In this document: piece by piece, positions 44,366 through 54,196 of the stretch
Layout: every line of letters starts with the position of its first letter
How positions within the stretch are numbered: position 1 is the stretch's first letter
DNA from: Paraburkholderia xenovorans LB400
Lineage (GTDB): Bacteria > Pseudomonadota > Gammaproteobacteria > Burkholderiales > Burkholderiaceae
DNA length: 64,000 bases
NCBI RefSeq assembly: GCF_000013645.1
Contig: NC_007951.1
Coordinates: 806,001-870,000 of the forward strand
Reading direction: 5' to 3'
Notes under the pieces: model-generated
Databases searched by the model: none
Seen by the model: the letters and a program-made list of their open reading frames with translations, nothing else
What the model was told of the DNA's origin: nothing
Translations under genes and position numbers: made by a program

Positions 44366-45685
44366 ATGCTGAGGACCGTCTATCGCGCGCTCTGGTGGAT
44401 CATCGCGCCGCTGGCCGTGCTGCGCCTCATGATCCGCTCGCGCAAGGAGCGCGGCTATCGCGAGCATATCGGCGAGCGTTTCGGTTACTCGCGCGGCCGG
44501 CTGCCTGAAGACAATGCGCCGCTGATCTGGGTGCACGCGGTGTCGGTGGGCGAGACGCGCGCCGCGCAACCGCTGATCGAAGCGTTGATGAAGGCGCGTC
44601 CAGACGCACGCATTCTGTTGACCCACATGACGCCGAGCGGGCGCGCCACCGGCGAGCAGATTTTCGGCGACCGCGTTTTGCGCAGCTATTTGCCGTACGA
44701 CATGCCGCATGCCGTGCGGCGGTTTTTGCGGACATGGCGGCCGTCGCTCGGTCTGGTGATGGAAACCGAAGTGTGGCCGACGCTGATCGACGAATGCCGT
44801 CGCGCGGACGTGCCGCTGGTGCTGACCAATGCGCGGATGTCGGCGCGCTCGTATAAGCGCGCGGCGAAGTTCGGCAGTGCGACCAAAGACGTGTTCGGCG
44901 GCTTTGCGCGTGTGCTGGCGCAGAGTCCGTCGGATGCCGAGCGGCTGACCGCGCTCGGCGCGCGCAACGCGGCGGTGCTCGGCAATCTGAAATTCGACAT
45001 GACCACGCCGCCGGAACTGGCCGCGCGCGGGCATGCGTGGCGCGCGGCGATCGGCGCGCGTCCGGTGTGGGTTGCGGCGAGCACGCGCGAGGGCGAAGAG
45101 GAACTGGTGCTGCAGGCGTTCGCGGCGCTCGGCATCGACAACGCGCTGCTGATTCTGGTGCCGCGTCATCCGCAACGTTTCAACGAAGTCGCGGGGCTGG
45201 TCGAGAAAGCCGGGCTGCGGCTCGAGCGGCGTTCGGCCTGGGCGCCGGATGCGAAGGTTGCCTCGGCGGCGGTGTCCGCGAGCGGCGGTTTGCCGGCTTT
45301 GCCCGCACACGTGAACGTGCTGCTGGGCGATTCGATGGGCGAGTTGGGCGCTTACTATGCGGCTTCGGATCTGGCGTTCATCGGCGGAAGTTTGCTGCCG
45401 TTGGGCGGGCAGAATCTGATCGAAGCGTGCGCGGTCGGTGTGCCGGTGCTGATCGGGCCGCACGTGTTCAACTTCACGCAGGCCACTGCGGATGCCGTGG
45501 CGGCGGGCGCCGCGGTTCAGGTGCAGGATCCGGCCGATCTGGCGCGGGCATTACGCGAATTGTTCGGCGACAAGGCCAGAAGACTGGCCATGAGCGGCGC
45601 GGCTTCGGCGTTCGCCGCGCGTCACCGCGGCGCGACCGCGCGGACCGTGGATGTGTTGATGGCGTTGTTGCCGGAGGTGGAGTGA
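44366..45685 (+). CDS. waaA: 3-deoxy-D-manno-octulosonic acid (Kdo) transferase
   Basis: WaaA (KdtA) adds Kdo from CMP-Kdo to the lipid A precursor at the inner membrane. The 439-residue GT30 protein has an N-terminal membrane anchor (LRTVYRALWWIIAPLAVLRL), the acceptor-site region with RFGYSRG and IWVHAVSVGETRAAQPLI, METEVWPTLIDEC, and the CMP-Kdo site with VLLGDSMGELGAYYAASDLA, FIGGSLLPLGGQNLIEACA. ATG 44366 follows GCGGAG. The longer frame from 44249 overlaps kdoO and is not family-like. It converges with ureG. Confidence 0.95.
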   Translation: MLRTVYRALWWIIAPLAVLRLMIRSRKERGYREHIGERFGYSRGRLPEDNAPLIWVHAVSVGETRAAQPLIEALMKARPDARILLTHMTPSGRATGEQIFGDRVLRSYLPYDMPHAVRRFLRTWRPSLGLVMETEVWPTLIDECRRADVPLVLTNARMSARSYKRAAKFGSATKDVFGGFARVLAQSPSDAERLTALGARNAAVLGNLKFDMTTPPELAARGHAWRAAIGARPVWVAASTREGEEELVLQAFAALGIDNALLILVPRHPQRFNEVAGLVEKAGLRLERRSAWAPDAKVASAAVSASGGLPALPAHVNVLLGDSMGELGAYYAASDLAFIGGSLLPLGGQNLIEACAVGVPVLIGPHVFNFTQATADAVAAGAAVQVQDPADLARALRELFGDKARRLAMSGAASAFAARHRGATARTVDVLMALLPEVE

Positions 45686-45689
45686 GGGC

Positions 45690-45716
45690 GGGGTGCAAAA
45701 GGCGTCATTGCACCCG
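45690..45716. terminator. Short inverted repeat between waaA and ureG
   Basis: CGGGTGCAA (45690-45698) pairs with TTGCACCCG (45708-45716) across 9 bases. It lies in the 35-bp gap between two convergent stops and may act on both strands, but T-runs are missing. Confidence 0.5.
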
Positions 45717-45720
45717 GGCC

Positions 45721-46374
45721 TCAAACCTTCAACAACCCCTTCTTCTCGATAAACTTCACCACCACGTCCAGCCCGTCGAGCGCCTTCAGATTGCACATCA
45801 CGAAGGGCCGCTCGCCGCGCATTTTCTTCGCGTCCGCGGCCATCACTTCGAGATTCGCGCCGACCATCGGCGCCAGGTCCGTCTTGTTGATCACGAGCAG
45901 ATCGGACTTCGTAATGCCGGGGCCGCCCTTGCGCGGAATCTTCTCGCCACCGGCCACGTCGATCACGTAGATCGTCAGGTCCGACAGTTCCGGACTGAAT
46001 GTCGCCGCGAGGTTGTCGCCGCCCGATTCGATGAACACGATATCCGCGTCCGGAAAACGCGTGAGCATACGGTCGACGGCTTCGAGATTGATCGACGCGT
46101 CCTCGCGGATCGCCGTGTGCGGACAGCCGCCCGTTTCGACGCCCATGATCCGTTCGGCCGGCAACGCGCCCGCCACCGTCAGCAGCCGCTGGTCTTCTTT
46201 CGTATAGATGTCGTTGGTGATGGCGACGAGGTCGTACTGTTCGCGCATCGCCTTGCACAGCATTTCGAGCAGCGTGGTCTTGCCCGAGCCGACCGGGCCG
46301 CCGACGCCCACGCGCAGCGGCGGCAGCTTTTTCGTGCGGACGGTCGAGTGGGCGGGATGATGAGGTGCGTTCAT
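45721..46374 (-). CDS. ureG: Urease accessory GTPase UreG
   Basis: UreG is the SIMIBI GTPase that delivers nickel to urease within the UreD-UreF-UreG complex. The 217-residue protein has the P-loop [16 protein letters not shown] near residue 25, the nickel-binding CPH in [37 protein letters not shown], and the guanine motif NKTDLAPM. A short polar N-terminus with His residues (NAPHHPAH) precedes the core. ATG 46374 is the normal start; the longer frame to 46743 reads through ureF. It ends the urease transcript. Confidence 0.96.
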   Translation of the reverse strand: MNAPHHPAHSTVRTKKLPPLRVGVGGPVGSGKTTLLEMLCKAMREQYDLVAITNDIYTKEDQRLLTVAGALPAERIMGVETGGCPHTAIREDASINLEAVDRMLTRFPDADIVFIESGGDNLAATFSPELSDLTIYVIDVAGGEKIPRKGGPGITKSDLLVINKTDLAPMVGANLEVMAADAKKMRGERPFVMCNLKALDGLDVVVKFIEKKGLLKV

Positions 46375-46385
46375 GATGGATCGTG

Positions 46386-47066
46386 TTAAGAGCGAAAGAG
46401 CCGCGAATACTGCGACTCGTGGCGCGCCGACAGAATGCCGAGTTGCGGCGCGAAGGTGTTGATGTTGTCCGGCGATGTGGCGAGAGCGCGCGTTACCGCG
46501 GCATCGATCGGCTCGCGCAGCGCGACGATGATGCGTTGCCCGGCAAGTTGTCCCAGCGGCACGGCCTTGAGCGCGGCGGCCGCCTGGTTTTCCACCCAGC
46601 TGAACGCGTAGGCGGCGAGGGTGGCGTCGACGGCGGCGTCGTGGGCGTAGGCGGCGAACGCAAATGCGGTGGGTTGAGCGAGCGGCGTCATGGAGGCGAG
46701 CGTCGCGCGCCGGTCGGCATCGCCCCATTCCAGCGATACACACAACTGCCGCAGCGACCAGCCCATCTGCTCGGTTTCGCGGCGCAATTCCGCGGATTCA
46801 CGGCTCGCCAGGAATTCGCTGTTGGCAACGCGCAGGCTTTCCGCGTCGTGCGTGCGCCAGCGTTCCATCTGATGCGCGAGGAACGGCAGTTCGCCGCGCG
46901 CGAGCACGTCGGTCAAGCCGCTGGCGATCCACTCGCGGGCGGAGTCGGCATCGGTGATCAGTTGCGCTTCGATCGCGGCTTCGAGGCCTTGCGAGTAGCT
47001 GAATGCGCCGATCGGCAGCGCCGGCGACGCAAGGTGCAGCAGCGCCGTCAGTTCAGCGATGCGCAT
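46386..47066 (-). CDS. ureF: Urease accessory protein UreF
   Basis: UreF is an all-helical scaffold that links UreD-urease to UreG and controls nickel delivery. The 226-residue protein starts [20 protein letters not shown] followed by [14 protein letters not shown], the classic UreF N-terminus, and ends with [18 protein letters not shown], the conserved tail contacting UreD. The ATG at 47066 overlaps the end of ureE by 14 bp in another frame. The upstream in-frame extension is the antisense-like Thr/Met-rich reading of the ureE His tail and is rejected. Confidence 0.95.
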   Translation of the reverse strand: MRIAELTALLHLASPALPIGAFSYSQGLEAAIEAQLITDADSAREWIASGLTDVLARGELPFLAHQMERWRTHDAESLRVANSEFLASRESAELRRETEQMGWSLRQLCVSLEWGDADRRATLASMTPLAQPTAFAFAAYAHDAAVDATLAAYAFSWVENQAAAALKAVPLGQLAGQRIIVALREPIDAAVTRALATSPDNINTFAPQLGILSARHESQYSRLFRS

Positions 47067-47730
47067 GATGGTGGTGATGCCCGTGGCCGCACGATTCGTC
47101 GTGGACGTGATCGCCGTGATCGTGGTCGTGACCGTGCGTATGGTCATGGCCGTGCGAATGCTCATGCGCCGCGTGACTATGTCCATGCTCGTGGTCATGA
47201 GAATGCTCATGACCATGATGCTCGCCGAACACCTGTTGCGCTAACGCATAGTCTTCGGCGAACGTTTCGTCGTGACCATGCTTATGCCCGCCGCCGTACG
47301 CGCCCGATTCCGGCTGAAACGGCATCGAGACCTGATCGACGGTCGCGCCGATGCGCTTGAGCATATCGGCCAGCACCGGATCGAATTCGAGCTTCAGATA
47401 ATCGGCGCCGACTTCCACCGGCGTGTGGCGATTGCCGAGGTGATACGCGGCGCGAGTCAACGTCAATGCATCTTTCGCGCGCACGTAGAGTACCGCTTCC
47501 GGCGCGGCGATCACCCGCACGAGGCCGCCGTCGTCCGCGACCAGTACATCGCCGTCACGCAGCACGGTGCCGCGCGGCAACAGCAGCGCGACTTCTTCGC
47601 CGCTGTCGAGCGTGGCCGCGAGGCGGCTCTTGCGCCGGTCGTCGAACGCCAGCGTCAAGGTCGGTGCGCGCTTCACCAGCACGGGCGCGAGCTTCAGATG
47701 CGGTGCAATCAGTTTGTCGATGGTGCGCAT
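47053..47730 (-). CDS. ureE: Urease nickel metallochaperone UreE with long His-rich tail
   Basis: UreE binds nickel and passes it to UreG. Residues about 1-150 form the usual two domains ([20 protein letters not shown], then [20 protein letters not shown] with the metal-binding NRH region). The C-terminal tail is very rich in His: about 27 of the last 56 residues are His, in [19 protein letters not shown] repeats, with one Cys. Such tails bind several extra nickel ions. ATG 47730 is 2 bp after the ureC stop. A longer frame to 48153 is a shadow of ureC. Confidence 0.95.
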   Translation of the reverse strand: MRTIDKLIAPHLKLAPVLVKRAPTLTLAFDDRRKSRLAATLDSGEEVALLLPRGTVLRDGDVLVADDGGLVRVIAAPEAVLYVRAKDALTLTRAAYHLGNRHTPVEVGADYLKLEFDPVLADMLKRIGATVDQVSMPFQPESGAYGGGHKHGHDETFAEDYALAQQVFGEHHGHEHSHDHEHGHSHAAHEHSHGHDHTHGHDHDHGDHVHDESCGHGHHHHHAHR

Positions 47731-47732
47731 GG

Positions 47733-49439
47733 TCAGAACAGGAAGTAGCGTTGCGCCATCGGCAGCACGGTGGCCGGTTCGCAGGTCAGCAACTGACCGT
47801 CGGCGATCACCTGATAGGTTTCCGGATCGACGCTGATTGCCGGACGCCACGCGTTGTGGATCATGTCTGCCTTCGAAATGTTGCGGCAGTTCCTGACCGC
47901 AACGATACGCTTGTTCAGGCCGTAGCGTTCGGCGACGCCGGCGTCGGCGGCCATCTGCGAGACGAAGGTGAGCGACGTGCGGCTCAATGCGCCGCCGCGT
48001 GTCGCGAACATCTCGCGATAGTGCACCGGCTGCGGCGTCGGAATCGATGCATTGGGGTCGCCCATCTGCGCCATCGCGATCATGCCGCCCTTGAGGATCA
48101 GCGACGGTTTGATGCCGAAGAACGCCGGCTCCCAGAACACCAGATCGGCCCACTTGCCCGGCTCGATCGAACCGACCTCATGCGCGATACCGTGCGTGAT
48201 CGCCGGATTGATCGTGTACTTGGCGACGTAGCGCTTCGCACGGAAGTTGTCGTGCCGCGCGTTGTCTTCGGGCAGCGCGCCGCGTTGTACCTTCATCTTG
48301 TGCGCGGTCTGCCACGTGCGGATGATCACTTCGCCCACACGTCCCATCGCCTGCGAATCCGACGACAGCATCGACAGCGCGCCGAGGTCGTGCAGGATGT
48401 CTTCGGCGGCGATGGTTTCGCGGCGAATGCGCGATTCGGCGAACGCAATGTCTTCCGCGATCGACGGATCCAGGTGGTGGCACACCATCAGCATGTCGAG
48501 ATGTTCTTCGAGCGTGTTGACGGTGTACGGGCGCGTCGGATTGGTCGACGAGGGCAGCACGTTCGCCTCGCCGCACACCTTGATGATGTCTGGTGCGTGG
48601 CCGCCGCCCGCGCCTTCCGTGTGGTACGTGTGGATCGTGCGGCCCTTGAACGCGGCCACCGTTGCTTCGACGAAACCCGCTTCGTTCAGCGTGTCCGTGT
48701 GGATTGCGACCTGGGTGTCGGTGTCGTCGGCCACGGAAAGGCAGTTGTCGATCGCGGCGGGCGTCGTGCCCCAGTCCTCGTGCAGCTTCAAGCCGATCGC
48801 GCCCGCGGCGATCTGCTCCAGCGCCGGCTGCGGCTGGCTCACGTTGCCCTTGCCGAGAAAGCCGAGATTCATCGGATAGCCGTCGGCTGCCTGCAGCATG
48901 CGTTCGAGATGCCACGGACCGGGCGTGCAGGTGGTCGCGTTCGTGCCTGTGGCCGGCCCCGTGCCGCCGCCGAGCATCGTGGTCACGCCGCTCGCGAGCG
49001 CTTCTTCGATCTGCTGCGGGCTGATGAAGTGAATATGCGTATCGATGCCGCCCGCCGTGACGATCAGGCCTTCGCCCGCGATCACTTCGGTGGAGGCGCC
49101 GATCGCGATCGTCACGTTCGGCTGGATGTCGGGATTACCCGCTTTGCCGATGGCGGCGATACGGCCGTTCCTGATGCCGATGTCGGCCTTGACGATGCCC
49201 CAGTGATCGAGAATCACCGCATTCGTCACGACGGTATCGACCACGTCGGCATGCACGCGTTGCGACTGGCCCATGCCATCGCGAATCACTTTGCCGCCGC
49301 CGAATTTCACTTCTTCGCCGTAGGTGGTGAAGTCGCGCTCGACTTCGATCAGCAATTCGGTGTCGGCGAGGCGCACGCGGTCGCCGGTGGTGGGGCCGAA
49401 CATTTCCGCGTATGCGCGGCGGCCAATGCGTAAGGTCAT
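47733..49439 (-). CDS. ureC: Urease subunit alpha
   Basis: UreC carries the dinuclear nickel site that hydrolyses urea to ammonia and carbamate. The 568-residue protein is full length. Key residues are visible: His-x-His in [14 protein letters not shown], the carbamylated Lys in [14 protein letters not shown], nickel-binding His in [15 protein letters not shown], the flap with [20 protein letters not shown] (catalytic His in this loop), and Asp in [20 protein letters not shown] 49439 gives the family N-terminus [19 protein letters not shown]. It is preceded by ureB and ureA in the order A-B-C-E-F-G. Confidence 0.98.
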   Translation of the reverse strand: MTLRIGRRAYAEMFGPTTGDRVRLADTELLIEVERDFTTYGEEVKFGGGKVIRDGMGQSQRVHADVVDTVVTNAVILDHWGIVKADIGIRNGRIAAIGKAGNPDIQPNVTIAIGASTEVIAGEGLIVTAGGIDTHIHFISPQQIEEALASGVTTMLGGGTGPATGTNATTCTPGPWHLERMLQAADGYPMNLGFLGKGNVSQPQPALEQIAAGAIGLKLHEDWGTTPAAIDNCLSVADDTDTQVAIHTDTLNEAGFVEATVAAFKGRTIHTYHTEGAGGGHAPDIIKVCGEANVLPSSTNPTRPYTVNTLEEHLDMLMVCHHLDPSIAEDIAFAESRIRRETIAAEDILHDLGALSMLSSDSQAMGRVGEVIIRTWQTAHKMKVQRGALPEDNARHDNFRAKRYVAKYTINPAITHGIAHEVGSIEPGKWADLVFWEPAFFGIKPSLILKGGMIAMAQMGDPNASIPTPQPVHYREMFATRGGALSRTSLTFVSQMAADAGVAERYGLNKRIVAVRNCRNISKADMIHNAWRPAISVDPETYQVIADGQLLTCEPATVLPMAQRYFLF

Positions 49440-49492
49440 GGTGTGGGTCCGGAAATGAGCAGGGCGGTTCAGGCGAAGGAGCGCGTGGCGCT

Positions 49493-49798
49493 TCAGAGCT
49501 TGCCCATCACCTTGCCGTTGAAGCCGTAGACGATGCGATCGCCCGCCAGTTCGACCAGTTCGACGGTGCGTTCCTGGCCGGGCTCGAAGCGCACGGCGGT
49601 GCCCGCCGCGATGTTCAGCCGGAAGCCGCGCGCGGCGGCGCGATCGAACGCGAGGGCGTCGTTCACTTCGTAGAAGTGATAGTGCGAGCCAATCTGCACC
49701 GGCCGGTCGCCGGTGTTCGACACGACCACCGTCACGGTGGCGCGGCCTGCGTTGAGCTCGTGTTCGCCGTCGTCGATGAGGAGTTCGCCGGGGATCAT
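49493..49798 (-). CDS. ureB: Urease subunit beta
   Basis: UreB is the small beta-barrel subunit packed against UreC in the (ABC)3 complex. The 101-residue protein starts [20 protein letters not shown] and contains [20 protein letters not shown] and [28 protein letters not shown] lies before the ATG. Gaps of 38 bp to ureA and 53 bp to ureC keep it in one transcript. Confidence 0.97.
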   Translation of the reverse strand: MIPGELLIDDGEHELNAGRATVTVVVSNTGDRPVQIGSHYHFYEVNDALAFDRAAARGFRLNIAAGTAVRFEPGQERTVELVELAGDRIVYGFNGKVMGKL

Positions 49799-49836
49799 CT
49801 GGGCCTGCCTTATGGTGATTGCTGTGATTGCCGCGA

Positions 49837-50139
49837 TCAGGGAATCGGATGGTGAACCGTGACGAGCTTGGTGCCGTCGGGGAACGTGGCTTCGACCTGG
49901 ATGTCGGGGATCATCTCCGGCACGCCTTCCATGACGTCGTCGCGGGTGAGCAGCGTGGTGCCGTAGTGCATCACCTCGGCGACGGTCTTGCCGTCGCGGG
50001 CCGCTTCCATCAGCGCGGCGGTGATGAAGGCGATCGCTTCCGGGTAGTTCAGTTTGAGGCCGCGCGCGCGGCGCCGTTCGGCAAGCAGCGCGGCGGTGAA
50101 GATCAGCAGCTTGTCCTTCTCGCGAGGTGTCAGCTTCAT
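49837..50139 (-). CDS. ureA: Urease subunit gamma
   Basis: UreA is the 100-residue gamma subunit. [20 protein letters not shown] and [37 protein letters not shown] and the end VTVHHPIP are standard. ATG 50139 is the family start; the frame reaching 50202 adds 21 unrelated residues. It is the first urease structural gene in this transcript. ureD, usually next to ureA, lies 4.5 kb upstream beyond three unrelated genes. Confidence 0.97.
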   Translation of the reverse strand: MKLTPREKDKLLIFTAALLAERRRARGLKLNYPEAIAFITAALMEAARDGKTVAEVMHYGTTLLTRDDVMEGVPEMIPDIQVEATFPDGTKLVTVHHPIP

Positions 50140-50314
50140 CGAATATGTGCGTAGGGTTGCGACGGTCGTGGCGGCGGTCCCGTGCGGGACCGGCTGCGAC
50201 AATGATAGGCGCTGCGCGTCATGGCCGCGATCGCGTGCTACGCACGGGATGAGTCCATGACGAGTGCAATGCCGGATAAGCCAGTCACGGTATCAACTTC
50301 GCCTAACGGCACGC

Positions 50315-51118
50315 TTACAGATCCGCCGGCAGCGGCGCGCCGAACCACTTCTTCGACATCGTATTGAGCGTGCCGTCCTGCTTCGCCTGCGCGATCGCGG
50401 CGTTCACTTTCTGCTGCAGGCGCGGCTCGTTCTTGTTCATGCCGACGAAGCACGGCGAATTCTTGATGACGAACTTCGGCTCCGGCCGGCGCGGCGGATT
50501 CTTCGCGAGGATCGCGGCCGCGACGATATTGCCCGCGGCGATCAGTTGCACCTGACCCGAGAGAAATGCCGCGATGGTCGCGTTGTTGTCCTCGAAGCGC
50601 TTGATGGTCGCGTTCGGCGCCATCTGCGTGAGACCGATTTCCTCAAGCGCGCCGCGGGTTGCGCCGACCGTCTTGCCGGTCAGGTCGGCGGGGCCGCTGA
50701 CCTTGATGTCGGCGGGACCGAACACGCCCTGATAGTACGGCGCATAAGCGGTCGAAAAATCGATCACCTTCTCGCGCTCCGGCGTCTTGCCGAGCGACGA
50801 GATCACCAGATCGACCTTGCCCGTTTGTAGATACGGAATACGGTTGGCGCTATTGACCGGCACGAGTTCGAGTTTCACGTTCATCGACTTCGCGAGCAGC
50901 GCGGCGGTGTCGATGTCGTAGCCTTGCGGCTTCATGTCCGCGCCGACCGAACCGAACGGCGGATAGTCTTCCGGCACGGCGACTTTCAGCACACCGGCCT
51001 TGGCAATGTTATCGAGTGTGTCCGCATGGGCGGCGGGCGCGGTGATGGCGAGGACGGGCGAGAGCAGCAGTGCGGCGAGCCAGGCGCGACGCGCGGGGCG
51101 AAGAGTCGATCGTGTCAT
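50315..51118 (-). CDS. Orphan polar-amino-acid-type ABC transporter substrate-binding protein
   Basis: The 267-residue protein is a type-II periplasmic binding protein of the family-3 (His/Gln/Arg) class. A signal peptide (RRAWLAALLLSPVLAITAPA, cut near AAHA-DTL) is followed by IAKAGVLKVAVPEDYPPFGS, QGYDIDTAALLAKSMNVKLE, VDLVISSLGKTPEREKVIDF and LTGKTVGATRGALEE. The permease and ATPase genes that normally accompany it are absent. It lies between ureD and ureA on the same strand, so it could be co-transcribed with the urea genes. Ligand is unknown. Confidence 0.88.
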   Translation of the reverse strand: MTRSTLRPARRAWLAALLLSPVLAITAPAAHADTLDNIAKAGVLKVAVPEDYPPFGSVGADMKPQGYDIDTAALLAKSMNVKLELVPVNSANRIPYLQTGKVDLVISSLGKTPEREKVIDFSTAYAPYYQGVFGPADIKVSGPADLTGKTVGATRGALEEIGLTQMAPNATIKRFEDNNATIAAFLSGQVQLIAAGNIVAAAILAKNPPRRPEPKFVIKNSPCFVGMNKNEPRLQQKVNAAIAQAKQDGTLNTMSKKWFGAPLPADL

Positions 51119-51365
51119 GTTTGTTCTGTGAGCGGAGGTGGCGCGTAGCCGGTCGGCTGCCGTCAGGGTGCGGCAGCATCGTGTGAAATGGCGATGCAAG
51201 GTATGTGCCATGACGGTGCAGCATGGGCTTGCCGGGCGTTGGAACATGGGGCGCACGCAATTGAAGCGGCGCGATGCGTCATCCTGGTGCGCGCTTCGTC
51301 TTACGACGGTGAAAGGCGCCGCTGTGTATGCCTGACACTGCCTGGGCTTTCCCGATTGACCGACG

Positions 51366-52454
51366 TCATGCACGTGACTTGACGGCCTTGCGTTGAGTCC
51401 GAGCCGCGAGATCCGAAACCTCCGTGTCTTCGCAGCGCGTTGCCGCCGGTTCCTCGAAGCCTGCCCAGGCGGCGATTCCCGCGCGCTTTGTGATCAGATG
51501 GATCGCTATCGGTACTGCCAGACCGGCCGCAATACCAAGCACAACGTGGACGACCGGCTGACGGATGCCGAGCGCCAGCAACGCGTTCCAGATCGCGGCG
51601 ATTGCCAGCACATGCAGCAGATAGACCGGCTTCCACGACGAGCAAAGCGAGACGATCCAGCGCGAGCTTTGCCAGGTTGCCAGGCACGTCCCAATCGAAA
51701 TGGCCGCTGCGATACCCAGAAAACTCACGGGCAACGAATAGATGTTCAGGTAGTCGCCCAAAGGCTGCGCTATTGTCGCGGCGGCTGCAAAAGCAATTCC
51801 CGTGGCCAACGCAACGGGAAGGCCAGGAGCCGCGCGCTCACTCTGCCCATTCCGTCGGGAGGCGAACAGCATGCCGGACAGAAAGAAGACAAGTCCCCAA
51901 CACGTCATCGTGACGATGCCCCAGTGACTGCGCGTCGCGACGATGGCGCCGATAACCGCCGGTGCAGCAAGCACGCCGCGATTCGCCGCCGTCAACGCAC
52001 TGCCGGACGTTGTGGACCGTGGCCACACCGCAATGCACGCAACGATCTGGCAGATGAAAAGCGCGTAGAGAAACCAGAATTGTCCAACGGGCGCCCATGC
52101 CAGACGAGTCGGTCCCATCTGCTGGAGGGAATAGTCTCTATATTCGGCCACGAACCATTGCACTCCCGTCTGCAATATCGACCAAAGCAGATAGGGATAG
52201 AGAACGGTCAGGGCGACCGATTTCAGCAAGTGGACGCGTGAGCGCTGCAAACATGCCACCGTACTCAAGCCGAACAGGAAGAAGAGCGTGGGATATCCAA
52301 GCGTGCTCGCGGCGTACAGAAGAATTTTCATGAGACGGGCCACGTGCCCGTCCTGCAGAAAACCGGCGTCCACGACCCGGCGAATGGCCTCGGCGCAAAC
52401 GATCGCCACAATGGAGACAGCCTGACCGCCTCTGATGCGCTCTTCTTTCACCAT
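51366..52454 (-). CDS. Acyltransferase-3-like integral membrane protein
   Basis: The protein (362 residues from ATG 52454) has about ten hydrophobic helices and the general layout of acyltransferase-3 enzymes, which move acetyl groups across the membrane to sugars. Features are RIRGGQAVSIVAIVCAEAIR at the N-terminus, YPYLLWSILQTGVQWFV, FWFLYALFICQIVACIAVW and WKPVYLLHVLAIAAIWNALL. The His expected after the first helix of OafA-type enzymes is not seen at that place. The C-terminal 30 residues are polar. It lies 53 bp downstream of an SGNH-type esterase gene. A longer frame to 52955 overlaps that gene and is not used. Confidence 0.72.
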   Translation of the reverse strand: MVKEERIRGGQAVSIVAIVCAEAIRRVVDAGFLQDGHVARLMKILLYAASTLGYPTLFFLFGLSTVACLQRSRVHLLKSVALTVLYPYLLWSILQTGVQWFVAEYRDYSLQQMGPTRLAWAPVGQFWFLYALFICQIVACIAVWPRSTTSGSALTAANRGVLAAPAVIGAIVATRSHWGIVTMTCWGLVFFLSGMLFASRRNGQSERAAPGLPVALATGIAFAAAATIAQPLGDYLNIYSLPVSFLGIAAAISIGTCLATWQSSRWIVSLCSSWKPVYLLHVLAIAAIWNALLALGIRQPVVHVVLGIAAGLAVPIAIHLITKRAGIAAWAGFEEPAATRCEDTEVSDLAARTQRKAVKSRA

Positions 52455-52507
52455 TGCCTCGTCCCGGTTCCTGTTTCCATGCGATGCGGCCGGCTCTTCA
52501 CGAAGTG

Positions 52508-54196
52508 CTAAAGCTGCACGTCGAAAATCACGCACCAGTTGTCGAGACGCATCGATTCGCGTCCATCGTTGAAGCGGATCGCGTCGCCTTGCGAATCCCG
52601 CAGATTGCCACGCGGACCATAACGGCTGCCTGCGACGCCGACACCATTGAATGCATATTCGACGTGCGTACCGGCAGGGATAGGCGACTGGGCGGTAATT
52701 CGCACTTCGTCGGGGGCGGTGATCGACACTGACCGGATCGGCAGCAAGGTGCCGGATGGCAGACGCAGTGAAAAACCGTAGTCCGAGTTGCCCGCAACCT
52801 GCGTCGTATCCCATTTGAGAGGCGGGGCGGGAACATTGAAGCGCAGCGTGGCCGTAGCGCCCGCGCGCTGCCAGGCCAGCGGTTCGAGCGGCTTCCACGT
52901 TTCCTGGTCGATCAGAATCCTCTTCAGGACCAGTCCGTAATAGGCGCCCATCCATTCCGTGCTGCGATTATCGGTATGTCCGCCGTCCACATACCGAAAG
53001 AGATACATTGGCACGGCCAGATGAATGTGCGGATCTTCGTGGCTCGCCTGTAGAAGCGCAAGCGCGATATGCGGATACGGCTGATCGAAATGGCGATTCG
53101 TGGCCACTTGATACGTGATCATCTCCACGTCCTGCTTCTGTCCCGTGAGCGCCTTTGCATCCCGATCGACGTCGGCCCGCAGCGTTTTCAGCCTGGCGAT
53201 ATAAGCCGGAACAGGTGTATTGATGGAATCATCGGCTTCCCCTTGAGTCCATGTGATCGCGCCGACGCCATATGTCTTGCCCTGAGCGTCTGCGAGCCGC
53301 TTTCCCTGGGCGATATCGCGCAGCAGCCGCGTGTAATAGCGGCCCGGTGGCGACAGCGTCGCGATATCCATCGAGCCCTCGCCCGGTGCCGACCCGACGA
53401 ACCGGTAGGGGAGCTTCATATGGTTTTGCAGGTTTTCCTGTTCGATCAACTGCATGGCCATATTCAGCGTCCCGCTGGTTGGCGTCTCGGCCTTGTCACC
53501 CCATTGGGTCTCGATTAGCGGTACGAACTGCCGGTACGCCGCGTCTTCGCCGTCGCTTTGCACGCCGTCCTGAGTCCGCACACCGCCGCTGAATCGCAAC
53601 GACGAATAACGCTGTCCAACGGACAGAACAGGTTTATTAAAAAACCCCTGACTAAGCGATTGACCATAGGTAATAACGTGCGTGATCTGCCAGGGCGCGG
53701 CGCCGTGAGGAATCCAGGCCGAATAGGCCGGCTCGACGCGCCCATCACTGGAACCTGCGTGCGCCCCATCGAAGATAGTCACCGCAGACTGGGCGCTTGC
53801 CGCCGACACTTCCCGCACCTTCCAGCCGCCGGCCGAGGAAGCGAGAATAAAACGGACCTGGCTCCCAGGTCGCCCATTGGCGTTTTGCACGACCACGCTA
53901 GCCTGATTGCCGTCGACGTGTGCATAGTAGGTTTCCGGCAACAGCGTTAGACGGTCACAGGCAGTTGCTGTCGACACATGCAGAAGCTGCCGAACCAGAC
54001 CTTTCAAGTCAGAGAACGCGTCGGCCCTGGTGCTGCACGTTGTGCGGCGATATTGCCACAGCGGATCAAACTGATCTCTCCAGGCGATCACTGCGTTGTC
54101 GACACCGCGATCTCCTGAAGAAATAGCGAAGTGATTATCGTGCTGCGAACACGCGCCACAAACGATCATGAGGAGGACGGGGTATACGAAACGCAT
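52508..54196 (-). CDS. SGNH-type (sialate O-acetylesterase-like) secreted esterase, probable lipoprotein
   Basis: The 562-residue protein starts with a hydrophobic signal (MRFVYPVLLMIVCGAC) ending in GAC, a lipobox-like site with an atypical -3 Cys. Catalytic features of SGNH/GDSL hydrolases are visible: Ser180 in VITYGQSLSQGF, a TWTQGEADDS block (316-325), and Asp404/His407 in YVDGGHTDNRS. The N-terminal 165 residues and the C-terminal 130 residues look like beta-rich accessory domains. AAGGA seven bases before ATG 54196 favours this start over 54217. It probably removes acetyl groups from a glycan in the periplasm or at the outer membrane. Base composition looks lower in GC than the urease genes. 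Confidence 0.78.
   Translation of the reverse strand: MRFVYPVLLMIVCGACSQHDNHFAISSGDRGVDNAVIAWRDQFDPLWQYRRTTCSTRADAFSDLKGLVRQLLHVSTATACDRLTLLPETYYAHVDGNQASVVVQNANGRPGSQVRFILASSAGGWKVREVSAASAQSAVTIFDGAHAGSSDGRVEPAYSAWIPHGAAPWQITHVITYGQSLSQGFFNKPVLSVGQRYSSLRFSGGVRTQDGVQSDGEDAAYRQFVPLIETQWGDKAETPTSGTLNMAMQLIEQENLQNHMKLPYRFVGSAPGEGSMDIATLSPPGRYYTRLLRDIAQGKRLADAQGKTYGVGAITWTQGEADDSINTPVPAYIARLKTLRADVDRDAKALTGQKQDVEMITYQVATNRHFDQPYPHIALALLQASHEDPHIHLAVPMYLFRYVDGGHTDNRSTEWMGAYYGLVLKRILIDQETWKPLEPLAWQRAGATATLRFNVPAPPLKWDTTQVAGNSDYGFSLRLPSGTLLPIRSVSITAPDEVRITAQSPIPAGTHVEYAFNGVGVAGSRYGPRGNLRDSQGDAIRFNDGRESMRLDNWCVIFDVQL

Noticed and set aside
47466..49433. 655-residue plus-strand open frame opposite ureC
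   Set aside because: It is the antisense of ureC and ureE, which are certain genes. Long antisense frames are common in GC-rich coding DNA.
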